A stretch of 64,000 bases of DNA from CAZRAL01 sp964598005 (GTDB taxonomy: Bacteria > Pseudomonadota > Gammaproteobacteria > Burkholderiales > Usitatibacteraceae), in NCBI GenBank assembly GCA_964598005.1, contig CAZRAL010000008.1, positions 1 through 64,000 on the forward strand, read 5' to 3'. Below the pieces are notes generated by a model, which worked only from the letters and a program-made list of their open reading frames with translations, searched no databases and was not told where the DNA came from. Numbering within the stretch: the first letter of the stretch is position 1; every line of letters starts with the position of its first letter. Made by a program: the position numbers and the translations under genes. Below are positions 8,798 through 16,400 of this stretch, in pieces.

Positions 8798-8936
8798 TAG
8801 ACTTCTTTCGAAACTTGCTGCGCTTGACATAACGGCGTTGCACGGCAGCTCAAAATCCTCATTTACTCCCTTGTAAACTGCGGTTTTTCGCCGCCATGCG
8901 CTTGTCTTCGCTCGCGACAGTTTCGAAAGAAGTCTA
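8798..8936 (-). repeat. Dispersed hairpin element, family 1, copy B
   Basis: 139 bp with nearly perfect 17-bp terminal inverted repeats (TAGACTTCTTTCGAAAC at the left, its complement at the right). The flanking base pair reading is TA at both ends, compatible with a TA target. The interior matches copies A, C and D in inverse orientation. It lies between hinT and tatA, 25 nt upstream of the tatA start. Confidence 0.92.
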
Positions 8937-8971
8937 ATGGTTCGGAAGCGTTTGTTTCCTTTTTAAGGAAA

Positions 8972-9346
8972 CTAATCCTTGCCGACCATGACATGCAACG
9001 GCGAGTGCCCCGGCAAATTTCCGAAAACATGAATATGCAGATGATACACGTCCTGCCTGCCCATACGACCCGTGTTGATCGATGAACGAAACCCGTCCGT
9101 CAACCCCTGTTCTCGGGCCAGTCGGGGTAACAGCGCCAGCATTCGCCCCAGCACGGGAGCATCGTCATCGCTAACCTCCATCAACGAAGGAATCGGCTTT
9201 TTGGGAATGACGAGAAAATGCACATCGGCGACCGGATTGATGTCGTGAAAAGCCAGAACCTCTTCATCTTCGTAGACCTTGCGACTGGGAATTTCACCAC
9301 GGATGATTTTGCCGAAAATTGTATCGTCCGCTGTGGCATGGGTCAT
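8972..9346 (-). CDS. hinT: HIT-family purine nucleoside phosphoramidase HinT
   Basis: HinT, 124 residues, hydrolyses adenosine and guanosine phosphoramidates. The histidine triad is HLHIHVF near residue 105, and TIFGKIIRGEIPS at the N-terminus is a family hallmark. The start at MTHATADDT is chosen by family length; the frame stays open upstream without homology. It follows hisE by 22 nt and belongs to the his-tat transcription run. Confidence 0.96.
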   Translation of the reverse strand: MTHATADDTIFGKIIRGEIPSRKVYEDEEVLAFHDINPVADVHFLVIPKKPIPSLMEVSDDDAPVLGRMLALLPRLAREQGLTDGFRSSINTGRMGRQDVYHLHIHVFGNLPGHSPLHVMVGKD

Positions 9347-9368
9347 GGGTGTGCTCCTCCAGTGTAAT

Positions 9369-9686
9369 TTATTGGCTTCTCGCTGCTTTTTCCGTATGTC
9401 CTGAAACACCTTCACGCCGCTCCAGTTCAGCCAACACTTCATCAAAACGAATTCCGGCATGGCCCAGCATCACTAGCAGGTGAAAAACAAGATCGGCGGT
9501 TTCCCTCACAGTCTGCCGGTGATCGCCATTTTTGGCCGCAAGAATCGATTCCGTTGCTTCTTCACTGACTTTTTTCAGAATCGCATCTAGCCCCTTGGCG
9601 TGTAATGAAGCGACATAGGAATGCTCACCAGACACATCCTTGCGCGCCGCAATTGTTTGTTCCAGACGGGCAATAATTGGATTCAC
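9369..9686 (-). CDS. hisE: Phosphoribosyl-ATP pyrophosphatase HisE
   Basis: HisE, 105 residues, hydrolyses PR-ATP to PR-AMP, the second step of histidine synthesis. An all-helical MazG-like fold is indicated by LDAILKKVSEEATESILAAK and the ETADLVFHLLVML metal-binding helix. The start is taken as the GTG at 9686, preceded by GGAGAAG and 11 nt after the hisI stop. HisE and HisI are separate proteins here, as in many betaproteobacteria. Confidence 0.94.
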   Translation of the reverse strand: MNPIIARLEQTIAARKDVSGEHSYVASLHAKGLDAILKKVSEEATESILAAKNGDHRQTVRETADLVFHLLVMLGHAGIRFDEVLAELERREGVSGHTEKAARSQ

Positions 9687-9697
9687 AACTTCTCCGT

Positions 9698-10087
9698 TTA
9701 CTCTGTTTTGCTCCGGGCCGAAGATGTTAGCACAGGCTCGGTAACGACCCAGCGGCCATCCTGCCAGAGATTGAAAAAGCAATGCGCTCGTCCGGTATGG
9801 CAGGCAATGCCCCCAATTTGTTCCACCTTGAGCAAAATCGTGTCGCCGTCGCAATCCAGACGCAATTCCACAACCCGTTGAAAATGTCCGGATGATTCGC
9901 CCTTATGCCATAGACAGTTGCGCGACCGTGACCAATAATGCGCCTCGCCGCTTTCCAGCGATTTTTGCAGCGCTTCGCGGTTCATCCATGCCAGCATCAA
10001 CACCTCGCTGCTGGTTACATCCTGCGCAATCGCAGGCACCAGACCGTCTTCATTCCATTTCACGGCGTCCAGCCATAAAGATTGCAT
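9698..10087 (-). CDS. hisI: Phosphoribosyl-AMP cyclohydrolase HisI
   Basis: HisI, 129 residues, opens the adenine ring of PR-AMP (third step). Visible motifs are MLAWMNREALQ, WSRSRNCLWHKGESSG and LRLDCDGDTILLKV, which provide the zinc and magnesium ligands. The start at MQSLWLDAV gives the normal length. It starts 10 nt after the hisF stop. Confidence 0.96.
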   Translation of the reverse strand: MQSLWLDAVKWNEDGLVPAIAQDVTSSEVLMLAWMNREALQKSLESGEAHYWSRSRNCLWHKGESSGHFQRVVELRLDCDGDTILLKVEQIGGIACHTGRAHCFFNLWQDGRWVVTEPVLTSSARSKTE

Positions 10088-10097
10088 AGTCAGTTTT

Positions 10098-10859
10098 TCA
10101 CCTTCGCATCTCAATCCCACGCGCAGCCATATGGCGTTTGGCCTCGCTTATCGAATAGTCGCCAAAATGGAAAATGCTGGCGGCCAGCACGGCATCGGCT
10201 TTGCCAATGAGCACACCTTCGGCAAGATGATCGAGCGTGCCTGCCCCCCCCGAGGCAATGACCGGAACGCTGACCGCCTCAGCCACTTGCCGCGTCAACG
10301 CGAGATCAAAACCGCAGTGTGTACCGTCACGATCCATACTGGTGAGCAAAATTTCTCCCGCTCCCATGGCGCAGACCTGTCGCGCCCAATCGATGGCATC
10401 GAGCCCTGTAGGCTGGCGCCCCCCGTGGGTAAATACCTCCCACCCTGTATTTTCAGCATTGCGCCGCGCATCGATAGCCACCACGATAGCCTGCGAGCCG
10501 AATTTGTCCGCCGCCGCCTTGATCAGTTGAGGATGGGTAACCGCCGAGGTGTTGATGCTGATCTTGTCTGCCCCGGCATTTAGCAAATGGCGTATGTCGC
10601 CCACCTCGCGAACGCCACCGCCCACCGTCAGTGGAATAAAAACCTGATCGGCTACGCGTGCAACAATATCGAGTATCAAATCACGCGCATCCGAGCTGGC
10701 GGTAATGTCCAGAAAGGCCAGTTCGTCCGCCCCTTCAGCATTATATTTTTTGGCGATTTCGACCGGATCGCCCGCATTGCGCATATTCGTAAAGTTAACG
10801 CCTTTTACGACACGGCCTGCATCGACATCGAGACAGGGAATGATTCTTTTGGCGAGCAT
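10098..10859 (-). CDS. hisF: Imidazole glycerol phosphate synthase cyclase subunit HisF
   Basis: HisF, 253 residues, a (beta/alpha)8 barrel that uses ammonia from HisH to close the imidazole ring. The N-terminal MLAKRIIPCLDVDAGRVVKG has the catalytic aspartate, and LLTSMDRDGTHCGFD the second. Upstream it is separated from hisA by the 2.1 kb insertion, so hisF-hisI-hisE may depend on readthrough or on a promoter of their own. Confidence 0.97.
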   Translation of the reverse strand: MLAKRIIPCLDVDAGRVVKGVNFTNMRNAGDPVEIAKKYNAEGADELAFLDITASSDARDLILDIVARVADQVFIPLTVGGGVREVGDIRHLLNAGADKISINTSAVTHPQLIKAAADKFGSQAIVVAIDARRNAENTGWEVFTHGGRQPTGLDAIDWARQVCAMGAGEILLTSMDRDGTHCGFDLALTRQVAEAVSVPVIASGGAGTLDHLAEGVLIGKADAVLAASIFHFGDYSISEAKRHMAARGIEMRR

Positions 10860-10945
10860 AAATTTTCGGCTAAAGCGGCCTCGATATTTTCATTCAAATT
10901 TGCTGCCATGTTGTTACATAACACGACAATCACGCTGACAATATA

Positions 10946-10977
10946 CGCGGCCACATGGGACTTAATCAGAGGTTCCT
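10946..10977 (-). repeat. Truncated end of family 3 element
   Basis: The 32 bp from CGCGGCCACATGGGACTTAA to AGAGGTTCCT match, in reverse, the left end of the elements at 16123 and 58743. No partner end is found nearby, so this is a relic. It lies in the 226-nt gap between hisF and the lipoprotein gene; the rest of the gap shows nothing recognisable. Confidence 0.75.
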
Positions 10978-11085
10978 TAATTGGCTTGAAGGCCTCGCCG
11001 ATATTAGGTCTTGACGATATCCTCTCAACATTTAACGGCTGTTTTTATAGCCCGCGTCATTCGGCCCGAAAGGGCTAGTGCATGC

Positions 11086-11946
11086 TTAAGGTGAAGTAGC
11101 TATGTCGAAAAAAGGAGACAGTGCGTCAACAGCCCACTTGGCAGTATATATTTTAGTAGTGTCCAATGGATTTACTCCTGTTAAGAAGTGGCTTTTTTTC
11201 CACAACACTTCTTTTTTATCTAGGCGTATTAGCGCTACATTGTATATAACACCATTTTCTGGAATGGCGGTGCTGACCACAGAACCGCCTGTTATTCCTC
11301 CAGTTAAAGCTGCGGTTAATAACGCAACCCCAAATGCCCTACCAAAGGAGACTTTTGAACCAGTTGCATTAACTACCCATACGTAATTTGCGTTAACTGC
11401 CTTGGCGATTAATTCAGATTGCTCTTCAGAAAGATCTATTTTTGCGGGTGTGACCGGAGTATCTTCTTTTTTATCTATGGTTTCTTTTGCCAAAGCGGAA
11501 AGTGCCAAAAGCTGCAACAAGGCACTATCTGCAGAGGATGCAGCTTGACCAGTCGAACGAAGTGGGTAATCTTTGATCTCTTCCCTATCTCCTTCAGCGA
11601 CTTTTGCTATTGTGTAACCCTTCACAAATTCTTCCTTATAAACACCACAAAGGAAGGGAGTGACGGCAGATGTGACCTTTATACCTCTAGCCTTGACTTG
11701 GTCGGAGATAACTGAACTAATTAATTTTCCAGTATCTTCAGATGATTGCGCAATGATATGGCTGGTGCCAATCTCGCTTTTTATTATGCATCCGTCAGCA
11801 AGAATTGCAACGCCCTCTTTTAATATTTCAGCTTGTGTTTGGTCATAATAAGACCGCGCTTGCGGACTAAGTTTAATTGTGGCGCAGCCACTCAGCAATA
11901 AAACTACAGTAATCAGTAATGTGTTTGTTTTGATTTGGTAACTCAT
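11086..11946 (-). CDS. Putative lipoprotein of unknown function
   Basis: A 286-residue protein with a lipoprotein signal peptide (LLITVVLLLSGCAT, acylated Cys at residue 21), so probably anchored in an envelope membrane. The mature part has two further cysteines (ILADGCIIKSE and TPFLCGVYKEE), a Gly/Ala-rich hydrophobic segment (GVALLTAALTGGITGGSVV) and a C-terminal region with YNVALIRLDKKEVLWKK. I do not recognise a family. Its AT-rich base and codon use contrasts with the his genes on both sides, and it splits hisA from hisF, so horizontal acquisition is likely. Confidence 0.8.
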   Translation of the reverse strand: MSYQIKTNTLLITVVLLLSGCATIKLSPQARSYYDQTQAEILKEGVAILADGCIIKSEIGTSHIIAQSSEDTGKLISSVISDQVKARGIKVTSAVTPFLCGVYKEEFVKGYTIAKVAEGDREEIKDYPLRSTGQAASSADSALLQLLALSALAKETIDKKEDTPVTPAKIDLSEEQSELIAKAVNANYVWVVNATGSKVSFGRAFGVALLTAALTGGITGGSVVSTAIPENGVIYNVALIRLDKKEVLWKKSHFLTGVNPLDTTKIYTAKWAVDALSPFFDIATSP

Positions 11947-12045
11947 ATATATATCCTTATGATTGAATCGCCCACGGATTTCGTGGAGGCCATTTGGTTT
12001 AAGTTAAGACCTGCGAATGGGTCTTCCCGGCAAGTTATTAATAAT

Positions 12046-12130
12046 TGATGTTACGCGCAGGCGAAGCGGTTTCTCTATGAAAATGGTTTTTCCGGTAAAA
12101 ATATTTCTCCTCTGCAATGCGTAACATCAG
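12046..12130 (+). mobile_element. Short transposed element, family 4, with 8-bp target duplication
   Basis: 85 bp ending in the inverted repeats TGATGTTACGC and GCGTAACATCAG. It is flanked on both sides by the same 8 bp, TTAATAAT (12038-12045 and 12131-12138), which is direct evidence of insertion. A second member with a 9-bp duplication is at 40421. No coding capacity. It lies in the 353-nt gap between the lipoprotein gene and the small gene at 12300. Confidence 0.85.
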
Positions 12131-12289
12131 TTAATAATATTTTACCCCAACCTCAGCCAGTAGAATATGCCGAATCGGCTCCTGCTAGCCCCAAGTAGAA
12201 ATTTTCTACATTTTTTCAAAACGGGTTTTCCTACATCTTCAATGGTCGAAGTGAAGTTCCGCTTACAGATAGCCACCCCGACTGAAACG

Positions 12290-12639
12290 TTAGGTGTCAT
12301 TATGTTACTTCCCAAAGGTCTTTCTCGGGGAGCCCTCTCACAATTTTGTCCTTTGAAATGAAGAAACCATCTGCAGTCATCCGCCCGCAGCCCATAAAAA
12401 TATGCCGGTACATCTGAATTGCGATGCGAATGCTTCCATCTGGCTGGGTGTCTTTCATGACGGTGAATTGAAAACTCAACAATTCAGCGGGCACGCGGAG
12501 ATCCAAATCCGGAGCCTGTGGATACTCCGGCCACTTAGAAATGATATCGAAACCTAGAGTTGACAAGTGCTGCGTGGTTTCAGCCAAGAACCTTTGCGCA
12601 AGTTCGTATATGTCGTGATGCTTCATTGATGACACCTAA
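12290..12639 (-). repeat. Inverted 11-bp boxes flanking a small gene, resembling integron cassette ends
   Basis: TTAGGTGTCAT at 12290-12300 and its exact complement ATGACACCTAA at 12629-12639 enclose the gene 12300-12626. Read along the gene, the downstream box gives ACCTAAC, fitting the RYYYAAC core of an attC site, and the upstream box gives TTAGGT, fitting the cassette half of GTTRRRY. The start codon lies within a few bases of the upstream box, as in cassettes. The base before the upstream box is A rather than G, and I could not find convincing L boxes. Confidence 0.4.
12300..12626 (-). CDS. Small hypothetical protein in a cassette-like unit
   Basis: A 108-residue soluble protein starting MKHHDIYELAQRFLAET; a GTG 9 nt upstream would add three residues. 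Visible features are an N-terminal helix, RVPAELLSFQFTVMKD and a central MYRHIFMGCGRMTADGFFI that may form a beta-rich core. No family recognised. Its stop codon and start codon coincide with the two inverted boxes described at 12290-12639. It lies inside the insertion between hisA and hisF. Confidence 0.65.
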   Translation of the reverse strand: MKHHDIYELAQRFLAETTQHLSTLGFDIISKWPEYPQAPDLDLRVPAELLSFQFTVMKDTQPDGSIRIAIQMYRHIFMGCGRMTADGFFISKDKIVRGLPEKDLWEVT

Positions 12640-12660
12640 TTCCATTTCTAAATCAAAAAT
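12638..12660 (+). repeat. Relic of family 5 element end
   Basis: AATTCCATTTCTAAATC with AAAAAT following matches the terminal repeat of the element at 34073-34179. A faint match (ACAAGGCAAGCCG near 12690) may be the decayed interior, and no right end is visible. The rest of the 366-nt gap down to hisA shows no gene or clear structure. Confidence 0.55.
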
Positions 12661-12992
12661 CACATAAAGCGTGATAAAGACGTTTCAATGACAAGGCAAG
12701 CCGGAAAATCCATCTCAACACATTACGGCATTCACAATTGGAAAAGCTATATGGATTGCATTAATCGCCGTGCCACCTTTCATCTTGAAATCAGTAATTG
12801 AAACCGTTCAGTCTGGCTGGAAACCGCTTCATTACTTGCTAAGCGATCAACTCTTAATTGCCATTTTTGGGTATGTTGATTGGGTCGAATGGGCCAAGGA
12901 TTATGCCCAGTATAGTCAGCTTTAGTTTGGCGATGCGACCGTTTATGTGTACCGCGAACAACTCGGCGCAACACCGTAAAACCGATCGTGAA

Positions 12993-13745
12993 TTATTGCA
13001 AATCGGGCGAAGTTTTTTTGATGGTCAGTGCCACCGCCTCCCGGAAATCGAGTTTGCCCTCATAAATCGCCCGCCCGGTAATCGCGCCCATGATGCCCTC
13101 ATCCTCGACCGCCATTAGACGTTTTAAATCGTCCAGATTATTCAAGCCGCCGCTAGCGATAACGGGAATGGTTAGTGCCTGTGCCAATTTGACGGTCGCC
13201 TCGATGTTGATTCCGTTCATCATGCCGTCGCGGCCGATATCGGTATACAGCACGGCCTCTACACCATAATCCTGAAAGCGCTTTGCCAGGTCGATTACAT
13301 CGTGCCCGGTGAGTTTCGACCAGCCGTCGGTTGCCACCTTGCCGTCCTTCGCATCGAGCGCCACGATGATATGGCCCGGAAAGGCATCGCAGGTTTCATG
13401 CAAAAACCCCGGGCTTTTCACCGCGGCCGTTCCGATGACGATATAAGCAATGCCATCGTCGAGATAACGTTCGATGGTGTCGAGATCGCGAATTCCGCCG
13501 CCCAGTTGAATGGGGATGTCTTCTCCGACTTGCGCGACGATGGATTTGATCGCCGATTCGTTTTTAGGCTTGCCGGCAAAGGCACCGTTCAAGTCGACGA
13601 TATGCAAACGTTTTGCACCCTGGCTCAACCAGTGTTTCGCCATGGCGGCCGGATCATCGGAAAATACGGTGGCAGAAGTCATGTCGCCTTGCTGCAGGCG
13701 TACACACTGGCCGTCTTTAATGTCGATTGCTGGGATAAGAATCAT
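12993..13745 (-). CDS. hisA: ProFAR isomerase HisA
   Basis: HisA, 250 residues, is the (beta/alpha)8 isomerase that converts ProFAR to PRFAR. MILIPAIDIKDGQCVRLQQG at the N-terminus holds the catalytic Asp, and YTDIGRDGMMNGINIEA the second. It follows hisH by 52 nt. Downstream the operon is interrupted by the insertion that ends at about 10860. Confidence 0.97.
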   Translation of the reverse strand: MILIPAIDIKDGQCVRLQQGDMTSATVFSDDPAAMAKHWLSQGAKRLHIVDLNGAFAGKPKNESAIKSIVAQVGEDIPIQLGGGIRDLDTIERYLDDGIAYIVIGTAAVKSPGFLHETCDAFPGHIIVALDAKDGKVATDGWSKLTGHDVIDLAKRFQDYGVEAVLYTDIGRDGMMNGINIEATVKLAQALTIPVIASGGLNNLDDLKRLMAVEDEGIMGAITGRAIYEGKLDFREAVALTIKKTSPDLQ

Positions 13746-13797
13746 GCCAAGGAGGGCTGAATGCGAGGGGGAAAATAAAGATAGATGAGAAAATCGT

Positions 13798-14415
13798 TCA
13801 AGGCGACCAGTCGAGAAAATTTTTGTAGAGTGTCAATCCTGCGCGGTGACTTTTTTCCGGGTGAAACTGCGTAGCGAAAATATTATCCCGACTAAGGGCC
13901 GCAGTAAAGGGGGTGGTGTAGCGACTGACACCCGTACTGACTGCAGGGTCAGTTGGCGTACAAAAATAGCTATGTACAAAATAAAAACGCTCGTCGTTGT
14001 CGATATCAGACCAAAGCGGGTGGGGAAGTGTCTGTGCCACCTGATTCCAGCCCATGTGGGGAACTTTGTGTTCGGCATCCGGCAGGAAACGTGTCACCTT
14101 GCCCGCAAAGAGGCCCAATCCAGTGGTGTTGCCCTCTTCGGAATGATCGAAGAGTATTTGCATGCCCACACATATTCCGAAAAATGGTTTGCAGGCCGCC
14201 GCCTCACGTACTGCTTCTTCCAATCCGTTTTCCGCCAGATAGTGCATGCAATCGGGCATGGCGCCTTGACCCGGGAATACCACACGGTCTGCGGCGCGCA
14301 CTTCTTCGGGGCGCGAAGAGATCACGACGCGTGCGCGGTCGGCAACATGTTCAAGCGCTTTTTGCACTGAGCGCAAATTACCCATTCCATAATCTACTAC
14401 CACGACGGTTTGCAT
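13798..14415 (-). CDS. hisH: Imidazole glycerol phosphate synthase glutaminase subunit HisH
   Basis: HisH, 205 residues, is a class I glutamine amidotransferase feeding ammonia to HisF. The nucleophile Cys is in FFGICVGMQILF; the His-Glu pair is in ATQFHPEKSHRAG near the C-terminus. The N-terminal VVVDYGMGNLRSVQKAL is typical. It lies 18 nt after hisB. In this operon hisF is displaced from hisH and hisA, although its product forms a complex with HisH. Confidence 0.97.
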   Translation of the reverse strand: MQTVVVVDYGMGNLRSVQKALEHVADRARVVISSRPEEVRAADRVVFPGQGAMPDCMHYLAENGLEEAVREAAACKPFFGICVGMQILFDHSEEGNTTGLGLFAGKVTRFLPDAEHKVPHMGWNQVAQTLPHPLWSDIDNDERFYFVHSYFCTPTDPAVSTGVSRYTTPFTAALSRDNIFATQFHPEKSHRAGLTLYKNFLDWSP

Positions 14416-14433
14416 TGAAAATTGTCGAGCGTG

Positions 14434-15021
14434 TTACAAAGCGCCCTTGGTTGAAGGTACGATCCCTGTGGCGCGTGGGTCCAATTCGCAGGCCATACGC
14501 AATGCGCGCCCAAATGCTTTGAAAATTGTTTCAGCCTGATGATGCGAATTCACCCCGCGCAAATTGTCGATGTGTAGTGTACAGAGCGCATGATTCACAA
14601 AGCCCTGAAAAAATTCGACGATCAAATCGACATCGAATTCCCCTACGCGCGCGCGGGTAAACCGGCAGTTGAATTCCAGACCCGGCCGACCCGAGAGGTC
14701 GAGTACCACGCGTGAAAGTGCTTCGTCCAGCGGCACATAAGCGTGGCCATAACGGCGAATGCTTAATTTATTGCCCAGTGCCTGCGTCAATGCCTGGCCT
14801 AGCGTGATGCCGACATCTTCGACGGTATGGTGCGCATCGATATGCAAATCGCCTTGCGCAGTAACCTCGATGTCGATCATGCCGTGACGGGCAATTTGGT
14901 CGATCATATGATCGAGAAATGGAACGCCGGAATGCAGTTTGGCTTCACCCGTGCCATCGAGGTTGATTGCAACAATAATTTGGGTTTCCCGGGTATTGCG
15001 GGTGACGGAGGCAGTTCTCAT
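14434..15021 (-). CDS. hisB: Imidazoleglycerol-phosphate dehydratase HisB
   Basis: HisB, 195 residues, is monofunctional; the phosphatase domain fused in E. coli is absent. Manganese-binding motifs are FLDHMIDQIARHG, DAHHTVEDVGI and SHHQAETIFKAFGRA. The start at MRTASVTRNT overlaps the hisC stop by 4 nt (ATGA), indicating translational coupling; the longer open frame upstream reads inside hisC. Confidence 0.97.
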   Translation of the reverse strand: MRTASVTRNTRETQIIVAINLDGTGEAKLHSGVPFLDHMIDQIARHGMIDIEVTAQGDLHIDAHHTVEDVGITLGQALTQALGNKLSIRRYGHAYVPLDEALSRVVLDLSGRPGLEFNCRFTRARVGEFDVDLIVEFFQGFVNHALCTLHIDNLRGVNSHHQAETIFKAFGRALRMACELDPRATGIVPSTKGAL

Positions 15022-16082
15022 AGCGCAGCTTGCAAGGCGTCGATGAAGGCGTCGTTTTCTTCCGCGGTTCCTATGGTGATCCGCAGACAATGGTTGAGTA
15101 ATGCATGGCTCTGGCTAACGTTCTTGACCAATATACCACGCGCCAACAATCCATCGAATAAAGCGGCGGCATTGGGTACTCGCAATAATATGAAATTGGC
15201 GGCAGAAGGAAAACGTTCGATAGCCGAAATCTGGTCGAGCGCAGTTTCGATGCGCGCTTTTTCTTTGCAAATTGCCGCGGTCTGATTTTGTAATACATCG
15301 TAATGCTCAAGGGCATAGGTCGCCGCAGCTTGCGTCAGCGTATTGATGTTATAGGGCAGGCGCAATTTGTCGAATGCGCTGATCCAGCCCGGATGCCCGA
15401 CCAGAAAGCCCAGCCGCAATCCTGCCAGCCCCAACTTCGAGACGGTACGCATTAATACGACATTGGGATAATCGTCGATGTCGTCGAGAAAAGATTGAGA
15501 AGAAAATGCGAAGTAGGCTTCGTCAATTACCACTAGCCCCGGCGAAGCCTCGATCAGGCGCTCGATGGCCTGCCGGTCGAACAGGTTACCGGTGGGATTG
15601 TTGGGGTAGGCGATAAAAACAAGCGCAGGTTGCTCACGCTGAATAGCTTCTAAGGTGGCATCGAGATCAATTTCAAATTTCGCGGTAAGCGGAACGCCTA
15701 CATAACGTAGCCCGCAGAACGTGGCGATCATTCTGAACATGACGAATGCAGGCTCAATGGAAAGCAATGTCGCCTGCGGTTTGGCGCAAGCCAGGGCAAT
15801 CATCTGAATAATTTCGTCCGAGCCGTTGCCCAGCAGAATGTCCAACTCAGCTGGAATATTCATGGTGCGGCGCAAAGCTGCCTTGAGTTCAGCGCCATCT
15901 GCATCGGGGTAACGATTGAAGGGCGCAGCGGAAAGGCGCGCCGCCAGGCCTTCGCGGAGCGATTCGGGAAACGTGTAGGGGTTTTCCATTGCATCGAGCT
16001 TGATCAATCCGGTGCTCGAGGGGACGTGATAAGGCTTTAAGGTGCGGATTTCGCCACGAATGATTTGTTCCGGGCGCGACAT
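15018..16082 (-). CDS. hisC: Histidinol-phosphate aminotransferase HisC
   Basis: HisC, about 354 residues, a fold-type I PLP aminotransferase. Motifs: KLDAMENPYTFPE, LLGNGSDEIIQM, FIAYPNNPTGN, VVIDEAYFAF and the PLP-lysine region RTVSKLGLAGLRLGF. The start MSRPEQII at 16082 has GAAGAAG just upstream; an alternative ATG at 16118 adds 12 residues and lies only 5 nt from the repeat element at 16123. Any frame farther upstream reads repeat DNA. Confidence 0.95.
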   Translation of the reverse strand: MSRPEQIIRGEIRTLKPYHVPSSTGLIKLDAMENPYTFPESLREGLAARLSAAPFNRYPDADGAELKAALRRTMNIPAELDILLGNGSDEIIQMIALACAKPQATLLSIEPAFVMFRMIATFCGLRYVGVPLTAKFEIDLDATLEAIQREQPALVFIAYPNNPTGNLFDRQAIERLIEASPGLVVIDEAYFAFSSQSFLDDIDDYPNVVLMRTVSKLGLAGLRLGFLVGHPGWISAFDKLRLPYNINTLTQAAATYALEHYDVLQNQTAAICKEKARIETALDQISAIERFPSAANFILLRVPNAAALFDGLLARGILVKNVSQSHALLNHCLRITIGTAEENDAFIDALQAAL

Positions 16083-16122
16083 GACTTCTTCACGAATAAA
16101 ATGATTTGAAAAAGACATGTTA

Positions 16123-16400
16123 AGGAACCTCTGATTAAGTCCCACATGGCCGCGCGCTCGATTTTCCGGGATGGAGTGCAAGGCGCGGTGCGCAGCGAAT
16201 GGCCGTTCCCCTTCGCAAGCGCCGCAACACAGCAGACCGCCCGGAAAACCAGCGCCCATGCGGGTTTTGACAATAATAGCCCATCTTCGGCGTTATGCTC
16301 CTTGGCTTCGTATTAATGCATACGACCGGCGTCGCATGCCTTGAATCTGGGACTATTCTTGTCAAAACGCGGCTCATGGAGGATTTAATCAGAGGTTCCT
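16123..16400 (+). mobile_element. Non-coding terminal-inverted-repeat element, family 3, between hisD and hisC
   Basis: 278 bp bounded by AGGAACCTCTGATTAAGTCC and GGATTTAATCAGAGGTTCCT. The ends stay similar for some 35 bp, and a second, inner inverted pair is visible (TTTTGACAATAATAGCCC against GGGACTATTCTTGTCAAAA). TAA flanks both sides. A 500-bp relative is at 58743 and a fragment at 10946. It carries no gene. It fills the gap between hisD and hisC, and its right end encodes the last two codons and the stop of hisD. Confidence 0.9.

Noticed and set aside
8773..8862. N-terminal extension of TatA
   Set aside because: The extra codons are the family 1 repeat; the family start and AGGAG site are at 8772.
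8954..8972. 8-bp stem GTTTCCTT/AAGGAAAC at the hinT stop as a terminator
   Set aside because: No T-run follows in the direction of transcription and tatABC continue downstream; at most a weak structure.
16119..16259. N-terminal extension of HisC
   Set aside because: The extra codons read through the family 3 element and match nothing in HisC.
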